64,000 nt of DNA, from assembly GCA_028289375.1 (NCBI GenBank), contig JANQQK010000079.1, forward strand, positions 1-64,000, written 5' to 3'. This DNA comes from Phycisphaerae bacterium. Its GTDB lineage: Bacteria > Planctomycetota > Phycisphaerae > UBA1845. This document shows positions 1 to 9,869 of the stretch, piece by piece. How positions within the stretch are numbered: position 1 is the first letter of the stretch; each line of letters opens with the position of its first letter. The notes beneath the pieces were generated by a model. That model saw nothing but the letters and a program-made list of their open reading frames with translations, was not told the DNA's origin and did not search any database. Made by a program: the position numbers and the translations under genes.

Positions 1-1
1 G

Positions 2-373
2 GGTCTGATTGGCTACGAGTTTGGCGCGATGGCCAATACTGCCCATCGTGGTGCATTGGCTCTGGAGTCGGTAACGGTCGATACACAGCGTCGGGACTAT
101 GTCTTTGATGGTGCGTACGCGTTCCCGGCCATGGATGAAGAAAACCACCGCATTGGCGGTGCGTTAATGGGTAGCGGCGTTGATGTTGCTTCCGGCAAAC
201 GTGCGTACATCGGTACCTTCCTGTACCGTGTGTCCGACGATGCGTCCGGTGCGTTCAACATCTCCGCAGAGATGCAACATGCGGGTCTGTGGGTTGACGG
301 AAACCGTCAGGTAATGGTCAACCCGGTCAACGATGCGGTGGTGCTGGTCACGGCCCCCGCGGAGGGGAGGTGA
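2..373 (+). CDS. 3' end of a secreted/surface protein (partial)
   Basis: Open reading frame that enters from the window edge and ends at a TGA at 371-373; only the last 123 residues are visible. The visible part is rich in Gly, Val, Asp and Asn, has no transmembrane segment, and alternates short hydrophobic and polar stretches as in beta-sandwich exported proteins (for example IGTFLYRVSDDASGAFNI). The style resembles the extracellular N-terminal part of the next gene, 181 nt downstream in the same direction. No start, signal peptide or family motif can be seen, so function is not assigned. It probably belongs to a cohesin/dockerin-type surface protein, which is inference from the neighbour. 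Confidence 0.6.
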   Translation, partial: GLIGYEFGAMANTAHRGALALESVTVDTQRRDYVFDGAYAFPAMDEENHRIGGALMGSGVDVASGKRAYIGTFLYRVSDDASGAFNISAEMQHAGLWVDGNRQVMVNPVNDAVVLVTAPAEGR

Positions 374-554
374 CACGGGCGGTCGTTGATTCAAAGTGGG
401 TACGAACAGTGATCCTGCACCGGCCGGCAGGTGCGTTGGCCGGGCAGGGTGAAACAAGGTGAACATGAAGGAACGGATAGGGAAAGCGTTTTCGCTCGGG
501 AAAAGGGTAAGGACAGCTTTTTCTGGAGTCGTGGAAAGGAAGGAATACGAGGCT

Positions 555-3500
555 ATGAAGAGAAGTATTTTTGGTGCGTGTATTATGCTCGCCATGGCGA
601 GCGCAAGTTTCGGTCAGCAGACGCGTTTCTACCTGCAAGAGCAAGGCGGAGCGCCTGGCGCATTCGGAAACGACGCGGTCTCCTCGATAACCGTCGGTGG
701 TACCTCCGTGGTGGTTGAGGCGTACGTTGAGGCGGGCCCGCAAATTTCGACCGGTGCTGTCTCGACGGAATGGCCATGTTTCGTGTCGAGTGACATCGCT
801 GGCCGTCCGGACATTCAGTCTGTCCCGGTTTCTCTGGTTACTGATTCGCTCCGTGGCGACTGGGTATTTGCTGGCGAGGCAGCTGCTCCCGCTCCTGACC
901 TTGGTCAGTGCGATCCAGCCCTCGCTTGCACGAACGATGCTGATTGCTCCGCTAGTTCGATGTGCATCGATGCAGGTGGAACGCAATGCCAGGTTCTCAA
1001 CCCGCGTGGTGCTGCCGCTGCATTCTTCGGCGGTACGATCAGCGCCGGTGTGCCTGAGTACATCGCCGAAGTTGAGTACTCCATCCCGTGCGAGGCTGGA
1101 GGTAATTACACGCTTCGTTTCGTCGGTTGTGAAAACGACGTGAATTGCGACAACGTCCAGGGTGATGCAGGCACCATCAACACCAATATTTCGGATTCGC
1201 CTCCACCGACGGCGGGGCCCAACCCGATCGATCAATTCGACGGTTTGGCGTTCAGCATTCCTGTTGGTGATTGCTGCGTCGGCCAGGCTTGCACGCCTGA
1301 CGTTTCGGAGTGCGAGTGCAACATTCTTGGTGGTTCGTTCCGCGCCGGTGGCGACTGCTCGCAGGACTGCGAGTGCGCCAGCGATGGCGACTGCAACGAC
1401 GGCAATGCTTGCACGACCGACACCTGCATTGGTCAGGGCGCCCCGGGTGCCGATGGCCAGGGTTGCCTCTTTGAGGATACCCAGACGCAGATGGGGCAGT
1501 GCTGCGATACGTCGAACGGCGACCGTGCGTTCCCAGATGACGGCAATCCTTGTACTGCTGACAGCTGTGGTGGCGCGAACGGTGCTCCGCTGAATGATCC
1601 TCTTACCGGCGACTGCGATGCTCTGGTTGATCCGGCATGCAGTGACGGTGTTGGTTGTACGCTGGATCAGTGTGACGCTGGTGTTCTCCAGCACATTGAC
1701 CTGAATACGGCAGTGTGCACGCAGGATGCTGACTGCCCGGCTCCTTCGACCGGTTGTGATCTCGGTACGGGCCTTTGCGTTTGCGTCGAGAATCCGCCAA
1801 TCTGCCTGGACACGAACGCCGCTGCGAACAGCATCACCGGTCAGACTTGTGTCGCTCCTGGCGAGACGCTGACGGTTGATGTCAATGTTGGTCAGGCAAC
1901 CGAGCCTCTCTGCGGTGCTCAGTTGTTCCTGTCGTACGATCCAAGTGCACTCGAGTTTGTGAGCATCACGGCTGGTGCCGATGCTGACATGTCGGGCAAC
2001 AGCGATCAGTACAACACCGTTCTGTTCCTGTCGGTTGACGAAGGTGCTGGTACGATCGATTACGCCATTGGCGACGATCCGTTCAACGGTTGCGACGATG
2101 CCAACCAAGGCCCGTCGACGATCGCTCAGTTGACGTTCAACGTCATCGGTGAGTGCCTCTCCGAAATGCCACTGTGCTTCCGCGACAGCAACCCGCCGAC
2201 GTTCCTCGGTACGGCTGCCGGCGCCAAGCTGATTCCGACCGGTTGCGATGGCGATCCGAGCATCGTCGGTACCTGCATTGGTGACCTGAACGCGACGGTT
2301 GGTCCTGAGCTGACCTGCCCGTTCGATGGCGACCAGATCTTCACGTCGGACTGCCTGGCGAAGACCCTCACCCTCGAGTGGGGCGATGGCACGGGCATCG
2401 ACGGCATCAGCGTCAGCGACGACTGCGAAGCTGACCTGGCTGCCATGTGCACGCTGCAGTTCTTCCCGGCTTGCGAGAATGACGGCGACTGCTTCGGCGG
2501 TACGTGCGACATGGACGGTCACTGCACAACGGCTCTGCCGGGTGATCAGGAATGCAACAGCCAGGATCTGATCGCCGGCGGTGGTACGTTCTGCCACGGC
2601 AAGACGACGATCAGCTGCTCGGTTACCGACAAGTGCAAGTTTGATGACAGCTGCGAGTTCTCGATCATCAACACGGCTGAGAACCTCCTCACCGTTGATT
2701 TCGAGCTGTCGCCGTCGATGGATCCGGGCAATGCCTTCGATCCGCTGACACGCTGCATCACAGCTGAGCTGAGCAAGTGTGGCGATCTCGGTGGCGAGTA
2801 CTTCTGCACCGGTGGTCCGCTTGTTGGCTCCGCTTGCAACCCGAACAACAATGGCAATCCTTGCCCGGGTCAGTGCGAACTGACGAACCCGTCCACGTTT
2901 GAGGTCAAGACCAATGTCGTCATCGGTCAGCCTGACAACATCGCCGGTCACGGTCAGTTGCAGGCGAAGGTTCCGGTCGACAACTGGGACTGCCTGACCC
3001 TTCGTGATCAGTGGCACACGCTCCGCTCGAGCTGTGCAGTCGCCTGTGCGGCTGACGGCAGCGGCCTGATCGCCACGTTCAAGGGCTCGCCGCTCATCGC
3101 TGATGATCCTGCCAATGGTGACTGCCACTGGTTGATCAACGGTAACCTCAATGGTGACGAGCACATCGACATCATTGACTTCGTCGCCTACCTGTCGGCT
3201 GATCCGACTCCGGGTGCGAACCGTCTGTGCAACGAAGACGAGAAGCCAGACAACCAGGGTAACGGCGTGATCCACGCTGATATCAATGGTGACGGCGTTG
3301 TCGACATCTTCGACTTCTCGTTCATCGCGATCAACTTCTTCCTGGATGACAAGGAAGATGTTTGCCGCGTCGCCGTTTGTGGTGATGAGCCTGCTGCGTC
3401 GACTGCCATGGGCAGCGTTTCGGTTGCTGATCTTGTTGCCAGTGGCTTCACGCGTGCAGATGTACAGCGTGCAGACATCAATAATGACGGCGTCGTCAAC

Positions 3501-3644
3501 CTGGTCGACATGTCGCTGCACCTCAATGGCAGCAACACGGCTGGTGAGGACATCCAGATTGACCAGACTCGTCTGCAGGCTCCAGAAGCCGATGCGAGCC
3601 AGAGTCAGTCGTCGAGTCAGTTCGGCACGGGCTTCCGTCGCTAA
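555..3644 (+). CDS. Large secreted Cys-rich protein with cohesin-like domain and C-terminal dockerin-type EF-hands
   Basis: 1029 residues. ATG at 555 is chosen because GGAAAGGAAGGAA lies just upstream and the protein then begins with a signal peptide (MKRSIFGACIMLAMASASFG). Residues about 100-410 contain many Cys/Asp repeats of the CxxDxDC type. Residues about 417-525 look like a cohesin-type beta-sandwich (LSYDPSALEFVSI core). Residues about 863-990 carry three Ca2+-loop dockerin type I motifs (DINGDGVVDIFDF, DINNDGVVNLVDM and a NGDEHIDIIDF form). Cohesin and dockerin modules mediate protein-protein docking outside the cell; having both in one chain suggests self-assembly at the surface. A strong hairpin terminator follows at once. 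Codon choice (many GGT, GCT, GTT) differs from neighbours and suggests high expression. An antisense frame spans almost all of it, as expected at this base composition. Confidence 0.85.
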   Translation: MKRSIFGACIMLAMASASFGQQTRFYLQEQGGAPGAFGNDAVSSITVGGTSVVVEAYVEAGPQISTGAVSTEWPCFVSSDIAGRPDIQSVPVSLVTDSLRGDWVFAGEAAAPAPDLGQCDPALACTNDADCSASSMCIDAGGTQCQVLNPRGAAAAFFGGTISAGVPEYIAEVEYSIPCEAGGNYTLRFVGCENDVNCDNVQGDAGTINTNISDSPPPTAGPNPIDQFDGLAFSIPVGDCCVGQACTPDVSECECNILGGSFRAGGDCSQDCECASDGDCNDGNACTTDTCIGQGAPGADGQGCLFEDTQTQMGQCCDTSNGDRAFPDDGNPCTADSCGGANGAPLNDPLTGDCDALVDPACSDGVGCTLDQCDAGVLQHIDLNTAVCTQDADCPAPSTGCDLGTGLCVCVENPPICLDTNAAANSITGQTCVAPGETLTVDVNVGQATEPLCGAQLFLSYDPSALEFVSITAGADADMSGNSDQYNTVLFLSVDEGAGTIDYAIGDDPFNGCDDANQGPSTIAQLTFNVIGECLSEMPLCFRDSNPPTFLGTAAGAKLIPTGCDGDPSIVGTCIGDLNATVGPELTCPFDGDQIFTSDCLAKTLTLEWGDGTGIDGISVSDDCEADLAAMCTLQFFPACENDGDCFGGTCDMDGHCTTALPGDQECNSQDLIAGGGTFCHGKTTISCSVTDKCKFDDSCEFSIINTAENLLTVDFELSPSMDPGNAFDPLTRCITAELSKCGDLGGEYFCTGGPLVGSACNPNNNGNPCPGQCELTNPSTFEVKTNVVIGQPDNIAGHGQLQAKVPVDNWDCLTLRDQWHTLRSSCAVACAADGSGLIATFKGSPLIADDPANGDCHWLINGNLNGDEHIDIIDFVAYLSADPTPGANRLCNEDEKPDNQGNGVIHADINGDGVVDIFDFSFIAINFFLDDKEDVCRVAVCGDEPAASTAMGSVSVADLVASGFTRADVQRADINNDGVVNLVDMSLHLNGSNTAGEDIQIDQTRLQAPEADASQSQSSSQFGTGFRR

Positions 3645-3697
3645 TCGTCACTTGCGATCTGATCTGTAAGGATCGGTCGTAACTGATTCAAAACCAG

Positions 3698-3741
3698 CAG
3701 AGGCGTGTGATCCATTGGGTCACACGCCTCTGTCACTTTTT
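3698..3741 (+). terminator. Intrinsic terminator of the dockerin gene
   Basis: Perfect 13-bp inverted repeat CAGAGGCGTGTGA / TCACACGCCTCTG (arms 3698-3710 and 3720-3732) with a 9-nt loop, followed by TCACTTTTT. It lies 54 nt after the TAA at 3642-3644. Confidence 0.9.
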
Positions 3742-3814
3742 ATGGCCTGCTTCGAGCAGGCGATCCTTGGGATATGAATCGATTCACGACGCGGGTGATT
3801 CAGAAGTGTCCAAT

Positions 3815-3943
3815 GGTGTCCGAACAGCGGTGTCCGAACAGCAAAACGCTGTGAAGAAGGGCATGCTGGTATCAAGACGTGTGCCACAAGGCGAGCATGC
3901 GTCATCAATCGGGATGGACTGTCAAGCAGGATGGACTGTCAAG
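3815..3943. repeat. Two short perfect tandem duplications in a non-coding gap
   Basis: GGTGTCCGAACAGC occurs twice head to tail at 3815-3828 and 3829-3842. GGATGGACTGTCAAG occurs at 3912-3926 and 3929-3943 (17-bp period). They sit in the 384-bp gap 3742-4125 between a terminator and a convergent gene; I see no gene or RNA in the gap. Confidence 0.8.
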
Positions 3944-4125
3944 AATCATCGGTCGGGCGATGCCATCAACGCGACGTGAGGATGCCATAGCGTGTCGAGG
4001 GGTTTAGGTCAGCCTGACCCGTTATCAGTTGGCATCGCTCGCACCGTTAAGATGCGAAGTGTTGTCTGGCGTCAGCATGCACTGCCCATAGCCACGAAAG
4101 TCGTCACTGCCACCGATACTCAGGC

Positions 4126-5568
4126 CTACTCAGGCAATGTCGCCTCAATTGCCTCTTGAGGACGCGCCAGTCGCTGAGTCGTGTCCCGAACGAAGGAGCC
4201 GATGACCGAAGCCGCGACGGCGTGACCGTTCGGCGTCCAATGCTGGTCATACGTGTAGTATGTCTGTTGCCCGCTCTTCGTCGCCACCTGCAATTCACGA
4301 GTCAGGGACAGGAACGGGACACCGTGTTCGTGGCACCAATCTGCCAGCACTTCTTCTTTCGCCGAAAGACGGTCGAAAACCTGCGCAGCGAATCGCTCCG
4401 CCGTTGGCAACCCGTCATATCGCAAGGCTGCGAACGCCCGAATCTTCTCCGGGTCCAGCTCATCCTTCACGAGCGGCAGCACCACATGCGCCTTCGTCGG
4501 TGCCAACACGATCACCAGACGCGCACCGACCGTTCCGCACAGCTCCCGCATCGTGGACAGCAATTCAGCCGTCGTCCGCCATGGTTCATTCTGTCGAAAC
4601 GTGCTGGTTGTGTCCCTGTTCTGCAGAATCTGCTTTGGGGCGAATGCGTAGAATGGACCATCTTCTCCGGACGGCACCGCAAGCGGCAGCCACGAAATTG
4701 GCTTCGCGTTCGCCACAGGCCAATCACTGCCGATCGGCCCCAGCGTGCGAATCAGCAATTGGTCCAAGCCCTCGACCATCGGCGACTGCTTGACGTACTT
4801 TTGAAGTCGCCTGAGCATCGGCTCGCCTGTCGTGCTACGTTCGACCGCCGCCCGACGAAAATCGTTCCCCTCGTACAACATGCACACAACCACCTGCGGC
4901 TGATGGGCCAGACCGTATCGCCGGAGCGCTTCGAGATAGTGTCCCGGTCCATAGCCCGACATGCCCAGATTCCGAACGGTCAAGCCGGTCGCATCCGCCA
5001 TCCGCGTTACCCAGACGTGCTCATCAGACACCAGCGATCCTTCTGCGAACGAATCCCCCAACACCACGACATCAACGCGGTCCTCGGGCGAGACACCATC
5101 CACGCGTCGGTAGCCTTGCGCGTCGGCCTCATATTGACAACGAACATTCGCGTACCCACCTCGGGCATGGGGATACGTTCTGGCCGCACGTGGCTTGTCT
5201 TCATGCACCAGCTCAAATGAGAATCCAGCCGGCCTTGCGTACAGTCCGTCCGATTGCACGTAGTGAGTTCGCGTTTCGCTGCGCATCAGAACGTCGACGA
5301 CCGCCAACGTCGGAACCAGCAGCAGCAGCGTCGCAAGCACTTGAAACCAACGACGCTTGTACTGCTCGCGCGGTGCCCAATCGACATACAGCCCCACGAT
5401 CGTGAACACGGCAGCCGCGATGATCCAGGCAAACTGCTCGCGCGAATATCGCCCCAGCAGCACGTGGCGATCCCGCGCGATCAACGTCACAACATCGCTC
5501 GGGATTGCCCACAACAGGCCGTTCAACACGGCAACGAACAACAGAAACAATGTCTGACGCAGATTCAT
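4126..5568 (-). CDS. Membrane-anchored SGNH/GDSL hydrolase-fold protein
   Basis: 480 residues from the ATG at 5568; an upstream in-frame TTG at 5652 is possible but the ATG falls just before the first hydrophobic segment. The N-terminus has three hydrophobic helices within about the first 110 residues. The rest is an SGNH domain: block I GDSFAEG, block II NLGMSGYGPGHY, block III GND, and a C-terminal DQHWTPNGH that carries the Asp-His pair. The family (AlgJ/AlgX-like and GDSL esterases) removes or transfers acetyl groups on extracellular polysaccharide, with the active domain outside the membrane. The gene stands alone, convergent with the dockerin gene and divergent from a diguanylate cyclase. 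A polysaccharide O-acetylation role is inference; no MBOAT partner is nearby. Confidence 0.75.
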   Translation of the reverse strand: MNLRQTLFLLFVAVLNGLLWAIPSDVVTLIARDRHVLLGRYSREQFAWIIAAAVFTIVGLYVDWAPREQYKRRWFQVLATLLLLVPTLAVVDVLMRSETRTHYVQSDGLYARPAGFSFELVHEDKPRAARTYPHARGGYANVRCQYEADAQGYRRVDGVSPEDRVDVVVLGDSFAEGSLVSDEHVWVTRMADATGLTVRNLGMSGYGPGHYLEALRRYGLAHQPQVVVCMLYEGNDFRRAAVERSTTGEPMLRRLQKYVKQSPMVEGLDQLLIRTLGPIGSDWPVANAKPISWLPLAVPSGEDGPFYAFAPKQILQNRDTTSTFRQNEPWRTTAELLSTMRELCGTVGARLVIVLAPTKAHVVLPLVKDELDPEKIRAFAALRYDGLPTAERFAAQVFDRLSAKEEVLADWCHEHGVPFLSLTRELQVATKSGQQTYYTYDQHWTPNGHAVAASVIGSFVRDTTQRLARPQEAIEATLPE

Positions 5569-5807
5569 GCCCGATAAGACGTTACGCAACGCACACAAGA
5601 CAATCGCCCGAAAAAGGCGGTGCGTGGCCAACAGCGTCCCATAGAACCGCAACCGATGAAACCACAGACGGAGAGCGCCACAGTACGTGAATACCCAATT
5701 ACGATACGCCGATAGTCGCAGGGACGAGGCAGTTCGTGCGCGACGCTGGTGCGTCTTGTGGCGGCCTGTCCGTCCGGTCCGATGCGAATCATAATGGAGT
5801 CGTCGCC

Positions 5808-7178
5808 ATGTCCGCTACATCCAAGCCAAACGTTCTCATCTACGCGGAACCGCAGGTCAGCGCCCAGATCAGTGAGGCCATCGCGATGCCTCACAATATG
5901 GTGCCAGCACCAGCAGGACCACTCGCGCCTGAGTTCATTCGTGACAACGGACCGTTCCACGCGATCATCGCCGATGCCGCTGCCGCTGCCGTCACGATGT
6001 CACTCATTCAGAAAACCCTGCGGGTTTGTGGCCTATCCATTCCAACCATCCTGCACCGAAATGGCCGAGTTCTAAATCGAGATGTACTCATCGCCGCCAT
6101 CCGTCAAGCAAACCTCAACGCCCATGGGCATACTTCCACAGGCGGCTCACGACCAGCAACTTCTTCCGACGCAGACCAGCACCGACAGCAGCACACGGTC
6201 CTCGCCGTCGACGACGACCCGTTCGTCCTCAAGCTCATGGCCGAAGTTCTCGAACGCGACGGCTACAACGTTCTCACTGCCGCCAACGGCGTTGAGGCGC
6301 TCGATCTTGTACGACATCGCGGTGCGTCCATTGTCGTCACCGATGTCAAAATGCCCGAGATGGGCGGTATGGAGTTGTGCAGGGCCATTCGCTCCGATGA
6401 GACCTTCGGCGTTGTCTACTTCATCATGGTCACCGCTCACTCAGACAAGGACGTCCTACGCATGGCGTTCGAAACTGGGGCTGACGACTTCGTGCCCAAG
6501 CCGTTCGACAAACAGGAACTCATCCTTCGCGTCCGTGCCGGTATCCGCACCGTCAACCTCGAACGCGACCTCTTTCGACGCAAGATCGAACTGCAGAAAT
6601 GCAACGCCGAAATGGCTGTCCTCAACACCAGGCTCGAGCGCCTCGCAACCACGGACGAGCTGACCGGCTTGCTCAACCGCCGCCAGGCCCTTGTCAAGAC
6701 GCGCGAATTCGTTGACCTCGCCGCGCGATACAAGGTCCCGCTCTCCTGCCTCGTTTGCGATCTCGACCACTTCAAGCAGATCAACGACACGCACGGCCAC
6801 GCCGCCGGCGACCTCACGCTCGCACGTACAGCCCAAGCCATCACCCACGCCATCCGCAGCACCGACGTCGCCGCACGCATCGGGGGCGAGGAATTCCTCG
6901 TCGTCTGCCCCAACACCGACATCGAAGCCGCAAGGGCACTCGCCGAGCGCATCCGCGTCGCGGTCGAACAACTAGCGCAGAACGATCCACAGCACGGTGC
7001 GTGGGCCACGGTCAGCATCGGCGTTGCGCAAAATGGACCCCATGGCCAAGATCCCGACGTGATGATCAAGCATGCCGATGAAGCGCTCTACGCCGCAAAG
7101 GCAGCCGGCAGAAACTGCGTCTGCAGCGCAGAACCCGTGCTCACGACCGCCGTCACCGCCGACGCCGGCGGCAACTGA
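5808..7178 (+). CDS. Response regulator with GGDEF output (diguanylate cyclase)
   Basis: 456 residues. ATG at 5808 is preceded by GGAG with 8-nt spacing. Residues 1-125 form an extra N-terminal domain of unclear type, possibly a degenerate receiver. Residues about 129-250 are a receiver domain with acidic D135-D137, phospho-acceptor D179 (VVTDVKMPEMGG) and K231. A helical linker at about 250-280 leads to the GGDEF domain, with the GGEEF signature at 359-363 and the product-inhibition I-site RSTD at 350-353, exactly five residues before GGEEF. It should make c-di-GMP from 2 GTP when the receiver is phosphorylated. No histidine kinase is adjacent, so the signal is unknown. Confidence 0.9.
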   Translation: MSATSKPNVLIYAEPQVSAQISEAIAMPHNMVPAPAGPLAPEFIRDNGPFHAIIADAAAAAVTMSLIQKTLRVCGLSIPTILHRNGRVLNRDVLIAAIRQANLNAHGHTSTGGSRPATSSDADQHRQQHTVLAVDDDPFVLKLMAEVLERDGYNVLTAANGVEALDLVRHRGASIVVTDVKMPEMGGMELCRAIRSDETFGVVYFIMVTAHSDKDVLRMAFETGADDFVPKPFDKQELILRVRAGIRTVNLERDLFRRKIELQKCNAEMAVLNTRLERLATTDELTGLLNRRQALVKTREFVDLAARYKVPLSCLVCDLDHFKQINDTHGHAAGDLTLARTAQAITHAIRSTDVAARIGGEEFLVVCPNTDIEAARALAERIRVAVEQLAQNDPQHGAWATVSIGVAQNGPHGQDPDVMIKHADEALYAAKAAGRNCVCSAEPVLTTAVTADAGGN

Positions 7179-7284
7179 TCGGCCAAATGGCCATCCGGAT
7201 CAACCAGTTCTGGCGGAAGTTCGCCGGGTTCAACGGCACCGCCAGTGGCTGACGCTCCGCCGGGATTCACACGACACGATTTCG

Positions 7285-8463
7285 TCACTGGATGACGCGG
7301 AGTGAGACCGCCCGTTCAGCCTCCCCAACAAGTCGCAGATACAGCTTCGAGATAACGCTGTCGCCCAATTCCCGGCCAGACGTCGACAACCGCAGCGTCC
7401 CACCGCCTGTGATCACAAGAGCAAGCTGCTCAAGCTCTTCGATTGTGTCATGCAACACACCCGGAACGTTCACGTCGCATAACGTCGACACCTGATCCAG
7501 ATCGACCCCGGCATTCAGCCGCAACCCCGTCAGCAAGTACTCTGCCGCCCGATCCGCCCCCGTCACGCGCTCACTGTCGAGACTGGCGTCGCCACGCTCT
7601 GCGACACGCTTCTGATACAGCCCGATGTCGGCGACGTTCTTGTAGCGCAACCCATCGACCAAACCCGCCGCTGAAGGTCCAACCCCGATGTACGGCTCCT
7701 GTCGCCAGTAGATCAGGTTGTGCACGCTTTGCTGCCCCGGTTGAGCGAAGTTGCTGATCTCGTACTGCTCGTAACCCGCCTGCCCAAGCGTCGCGATCGC
7801 TTGGCGATACATCGCCAATTCCAAATCCTCGTCACACGCCGTCAAACGACCGGCTTGGTGCATCGCCGTCAGCCGAGTTCCCGGTTCGTACGTCAGCCCA
7901 TAGCAGGCAATGTGATCAACCCCGAGTTCCATCGTCCGTCGCAACGATGCGCCCCACGTCGCCTCCGACTGTCCAGGAATCCCAAAAATCAAGTCTAGAT
8001 TCATTCGATCAATCCCGGCTGATCGTGCGATCTCAACACTTGGCGCGATATCATTCGCCGAGTGCAGCCTCTCCAGCGTCGCCAACTCCTCTGCATGCCA
8101 CGATTGTGCCCCCATCGAGATCCGATCGACCCCCGCATCGACCATCACGGCCATTTTCTCAGCGTCGAGCGTGGCTGGGTTGGCTTCGACGGTGAATTCC
8201 TCCAGTCGCGATCCGCGCAGCACTTCCGCCATCGCGCTGAAGAATCGCCGAAAATCGTCGATATGCAGCACCGTGGGCGTCCCGCCGCCCACGAAAACGG
8301 TGCGGATTGTCCGGTCGGATGTCACGCGATGCCGCAACTCGGCGATGATGGACGACACAAGCGCTCCGGTTGGCCGATCCATCAGCGGCACTGAGTAAAA
8401 GTCGCAGTATCCGCACTTGGTCTCACAATAGGGGATGTGTACATACAGCCCATGCGCCGTCAT
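7285..8463 (-). CDS. hemW: HemW-type radical SAM protein (HemN-like)
   Basis: 392 residues starting at ATG 8463, preceded by GGGGAAACACC. The radical-SAM cluster motif CETKCGYC (CX3CX2C) lies near residue 13, followed by the FVGGGTPT motif and the C-terminal HemN-type domain. Length and lack of the longer N-terminus of true coproporphyrinogen III dehydrogenase (HemN) favour HemW, a heme-binding [4Fe-4S] protein thought to insert heme into respiratory enzymes. It is divergent from the FHA gene, and the shared gap holds a good promoter for that gene. The HemW/HemN split would need key-residue alignment to be certain. Confidence 0.85.
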   Translation of the reverse strand: MTAHGLYVHIPYCETKCGYCDFYSVPLMDRPTGALVSSIIAELRHRVTSDRTIRTVFVGGGTPTVLHIDDFRRFFSAMAEVLRGSRLEEFTVEANPATLDAEKMAVMVDAGVDRISMGAQSWHAEELATLERLHSANDIAPSVEIARSAGIDRMNLDLIFGIPGQSEATWGASLRRTMELGVDHIACYGLTYEPGTRLTAMHQAGRLTACDEDLELAMYRQAIATLGQAGYEQYEISNFAQPGQQSVHNLIYWRQEPYIGVGPSAAGLVDGLRYKNVADIGLYQKRVAERGDASLDSERVTGADRAAEYLLTGLRLNAGVDLDQVSTLCDVNVPGVLHDTIEELEQLALVITGGGTLRLSTSGRELGDSVISKLYLRLVGEAERAVSLRVIQ

Positions 8464-8568
8464 GGTGTTTCCCCATCGTGACGCAGCCGTATGCGGCATC
8501 CGGTCATAAACCTTTGTAAAACCATGTACTTGCACGCTCGCCCCACGACGGGGCCTCTCGGAGTTTTG

Positions 8569-8597
8569 TTGAACCGCCACTTGTCACGTGGTATATT
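8569..8597 (+). promoter_or_regulatory. Sigma70-type promoter for the FHA gene
   Basis: TTGAAC (8569-8574), 17-bp spacer, TATATT (8592-8597) with an upstream TGG as in extended -10 promoters. The expected start site is about 8604, some 68 nt before the ATG at 8672. Confidence 0.6.
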
Positions 8598-8671
8598 AAC
8601 GGAACAGGCGACGATGCGGTCGTTGGTGGCGGGAATTCCTTCTGCGGGTGCACGAGGCAAGAGGAAAGACG

Positions 8672-9154
8672 ATGCAAGTCAATCTGGTCATGTTCAGTGA
8701 ATCCGGATCCCGACGGGATTTTCCGGTCAACGTAGCCACCATCAGGATCGGCCGCAAAGACGATTGCGACATCCGCATCCCGCTGAGCGAAGTGTCGCGG
8801 CACCACGCCCAATTGGACGTTCGCGGCACCGAGCTGGCGCTCAAGGATCTTGGCAGCGCCAACGGCACCTTCGTCAACAACAAACGCATCAAACAGGTCG
8901 TGCTCCATCCGGGTGATCACGTCGTCATCGGCCCGGTTGTCTTCACGGTTCAGGTCGACGGCAAACCGGACGAAATCCGCGGCGTCCGCACCAAGCTTCG
9001 CCCCATGTCTGCTGTCGCGCAGGCGCAGGCGTCGGGTGACAGCGGCATCAAACGCGAAGACGAGATCGATCCCATCAGCGCTCTGGAAGCATTGGCCTCC
9101 AGTGCGGATCAGACGGCCATCGACGCCTTCGACGATGAGGACATTCTCTCCTGA
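8672..9154 (+). CDS. FHA-domain protein
   Basis: 160 residues; ATG 8672 follows AGAGGAAAGACG. Residues about 1-100 are a forkhead-associated domain with the standard phosphothreonine-binding landmarks: IRIGRKDDCDI (Gly-Arg), SRHHA (Ser-Arg-His) and LGSANGTFVN (Asn-Gly). The C-terminal 60 residues are acidic and low in complexity. FHA proteins recognise Thr-phosphorylated partners of Ser/Thr kinases; no kinase is encoded beside it. It has no signal peptide or membrane segment, so it is cytoplasmic. It may be followed by the small membrane protein gene 91 nt downstream, but co-transcription is not certain. Confidence 0.9.
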   Translation: MQVNLVMFSESGSRRDFPVNVATIRIGRKDDCDIRIPLSEVSRHHAQLDVRGTELALKDLGSANGTFVNNKRIKQVVLHPGDHVVIGPVVFTVQVDGKPDEIRGVRTKLRPMSAVAQAQASGDSGIKREDEIDPISALEALASSADQTAIDAFDDEDILS

Positions 9155-9245
9155 TCGCCGATCGTCGCGTGTTCGATTTGCAACAGAATCATTGACAAAC
9201 ATCATGAATTGCGATGCGCTTGGGGTTTGAGCCGATAAGGATCCT

Positions 9246-9758
9246 ATGAGCCTCGCCATGGACGGATCGTCGCAAACCACCGTGGAGCATCATCCGCACG
9301 TTCGCCCCAAAGCCGAACGCGTCCGGTCGCGCGTCGGTCGTCGGATCGTCAGCCTGTTGATCGGTGGTGTTCTGCTGTGTGTGTTGGTCGTCTATTTGCG
9401 TGACGCCGCAGCCATCAAGTCGGAGTGTCGCCACCTTGATCTGCTGATGACCCCGGTTCGCAAACACCTCGTCGAGTACGACCGATTGCCGCTCGCGTTC
9501 CCGGCCGACCTGGAAACCAACCCCACCGGTGAAGCCATCGCGTTTGTCGATCCGAAAGTCATTCGTTATGCACAAACCACCGATGAGCCAACGGTCATCG
9601 CCTATGCCAATGGTTATGGACTGATATTAAGGTCCAATGGTCACGCCGTTGCGATCTATCATAACAAATCCATAACAATTGAATGGATGTCCAAACAGGA
9701 CATCGGCCCCCGCCTCGACGCCCAGCGCAACAAAGTCGGCCTGCCACCGCGGGAATAA
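9246..9758 (+). CDS. Single-pass membrane protein of unknown function
   Basis: 170 residues; ATG 9246 has AAGG a few bases upstream. A cytoplasmic basic N-terminus (about 34 residues) is followed by one hydrophobic helix (VSLLIGGVLLCVLVVYL) and an external domain of about 115 residues. The layout (one helix, then a short alpha/beta domain with an HLDLLMTPVRKHLVEYDRLP stretch) resembles the small pilin-like proteins later in this window at 39212 and 40842, but no prepilin peptidase site is seen. I do not recognise a named family. Confidence 0.65.
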   Translation: MSLAMDGSSQTTVEHHPHVRPKAERVRSRVGRRIVSLLIGGVLLCVLVVYLRDAAAIKSECRHLDLLMTPVRKHLVEYDRLPLAFPADLETNPTGEAIAFVDPKVIRYAQTTDEPTVIAYANGYGLILRSNGHAVAIYHNKSITIEWMSKQDIGPRLDAQRNKVGLPPRE

Positions 9759-9869
9759 GCGTTCTCAGCGATCCTCTTGTCTTGACTTTCCAATATCGAT
9801 TCGGCTAACGTCGATCATCCGAGCAAGGCCGTCGTGTACTCTGGTTGGCCACTCAAGCAGGAGAAAACC

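Noticed and set aside
348-3521. A 1057-codon antisense frame over the dockerin gene
   Set aside because: It is opposite a gene with signal peptide, ribosome site, domains and terminator; the antisense product is Arg/Val/Ala-rich with no signal, motif or start site. Long antisense frames are expected at this base composition.
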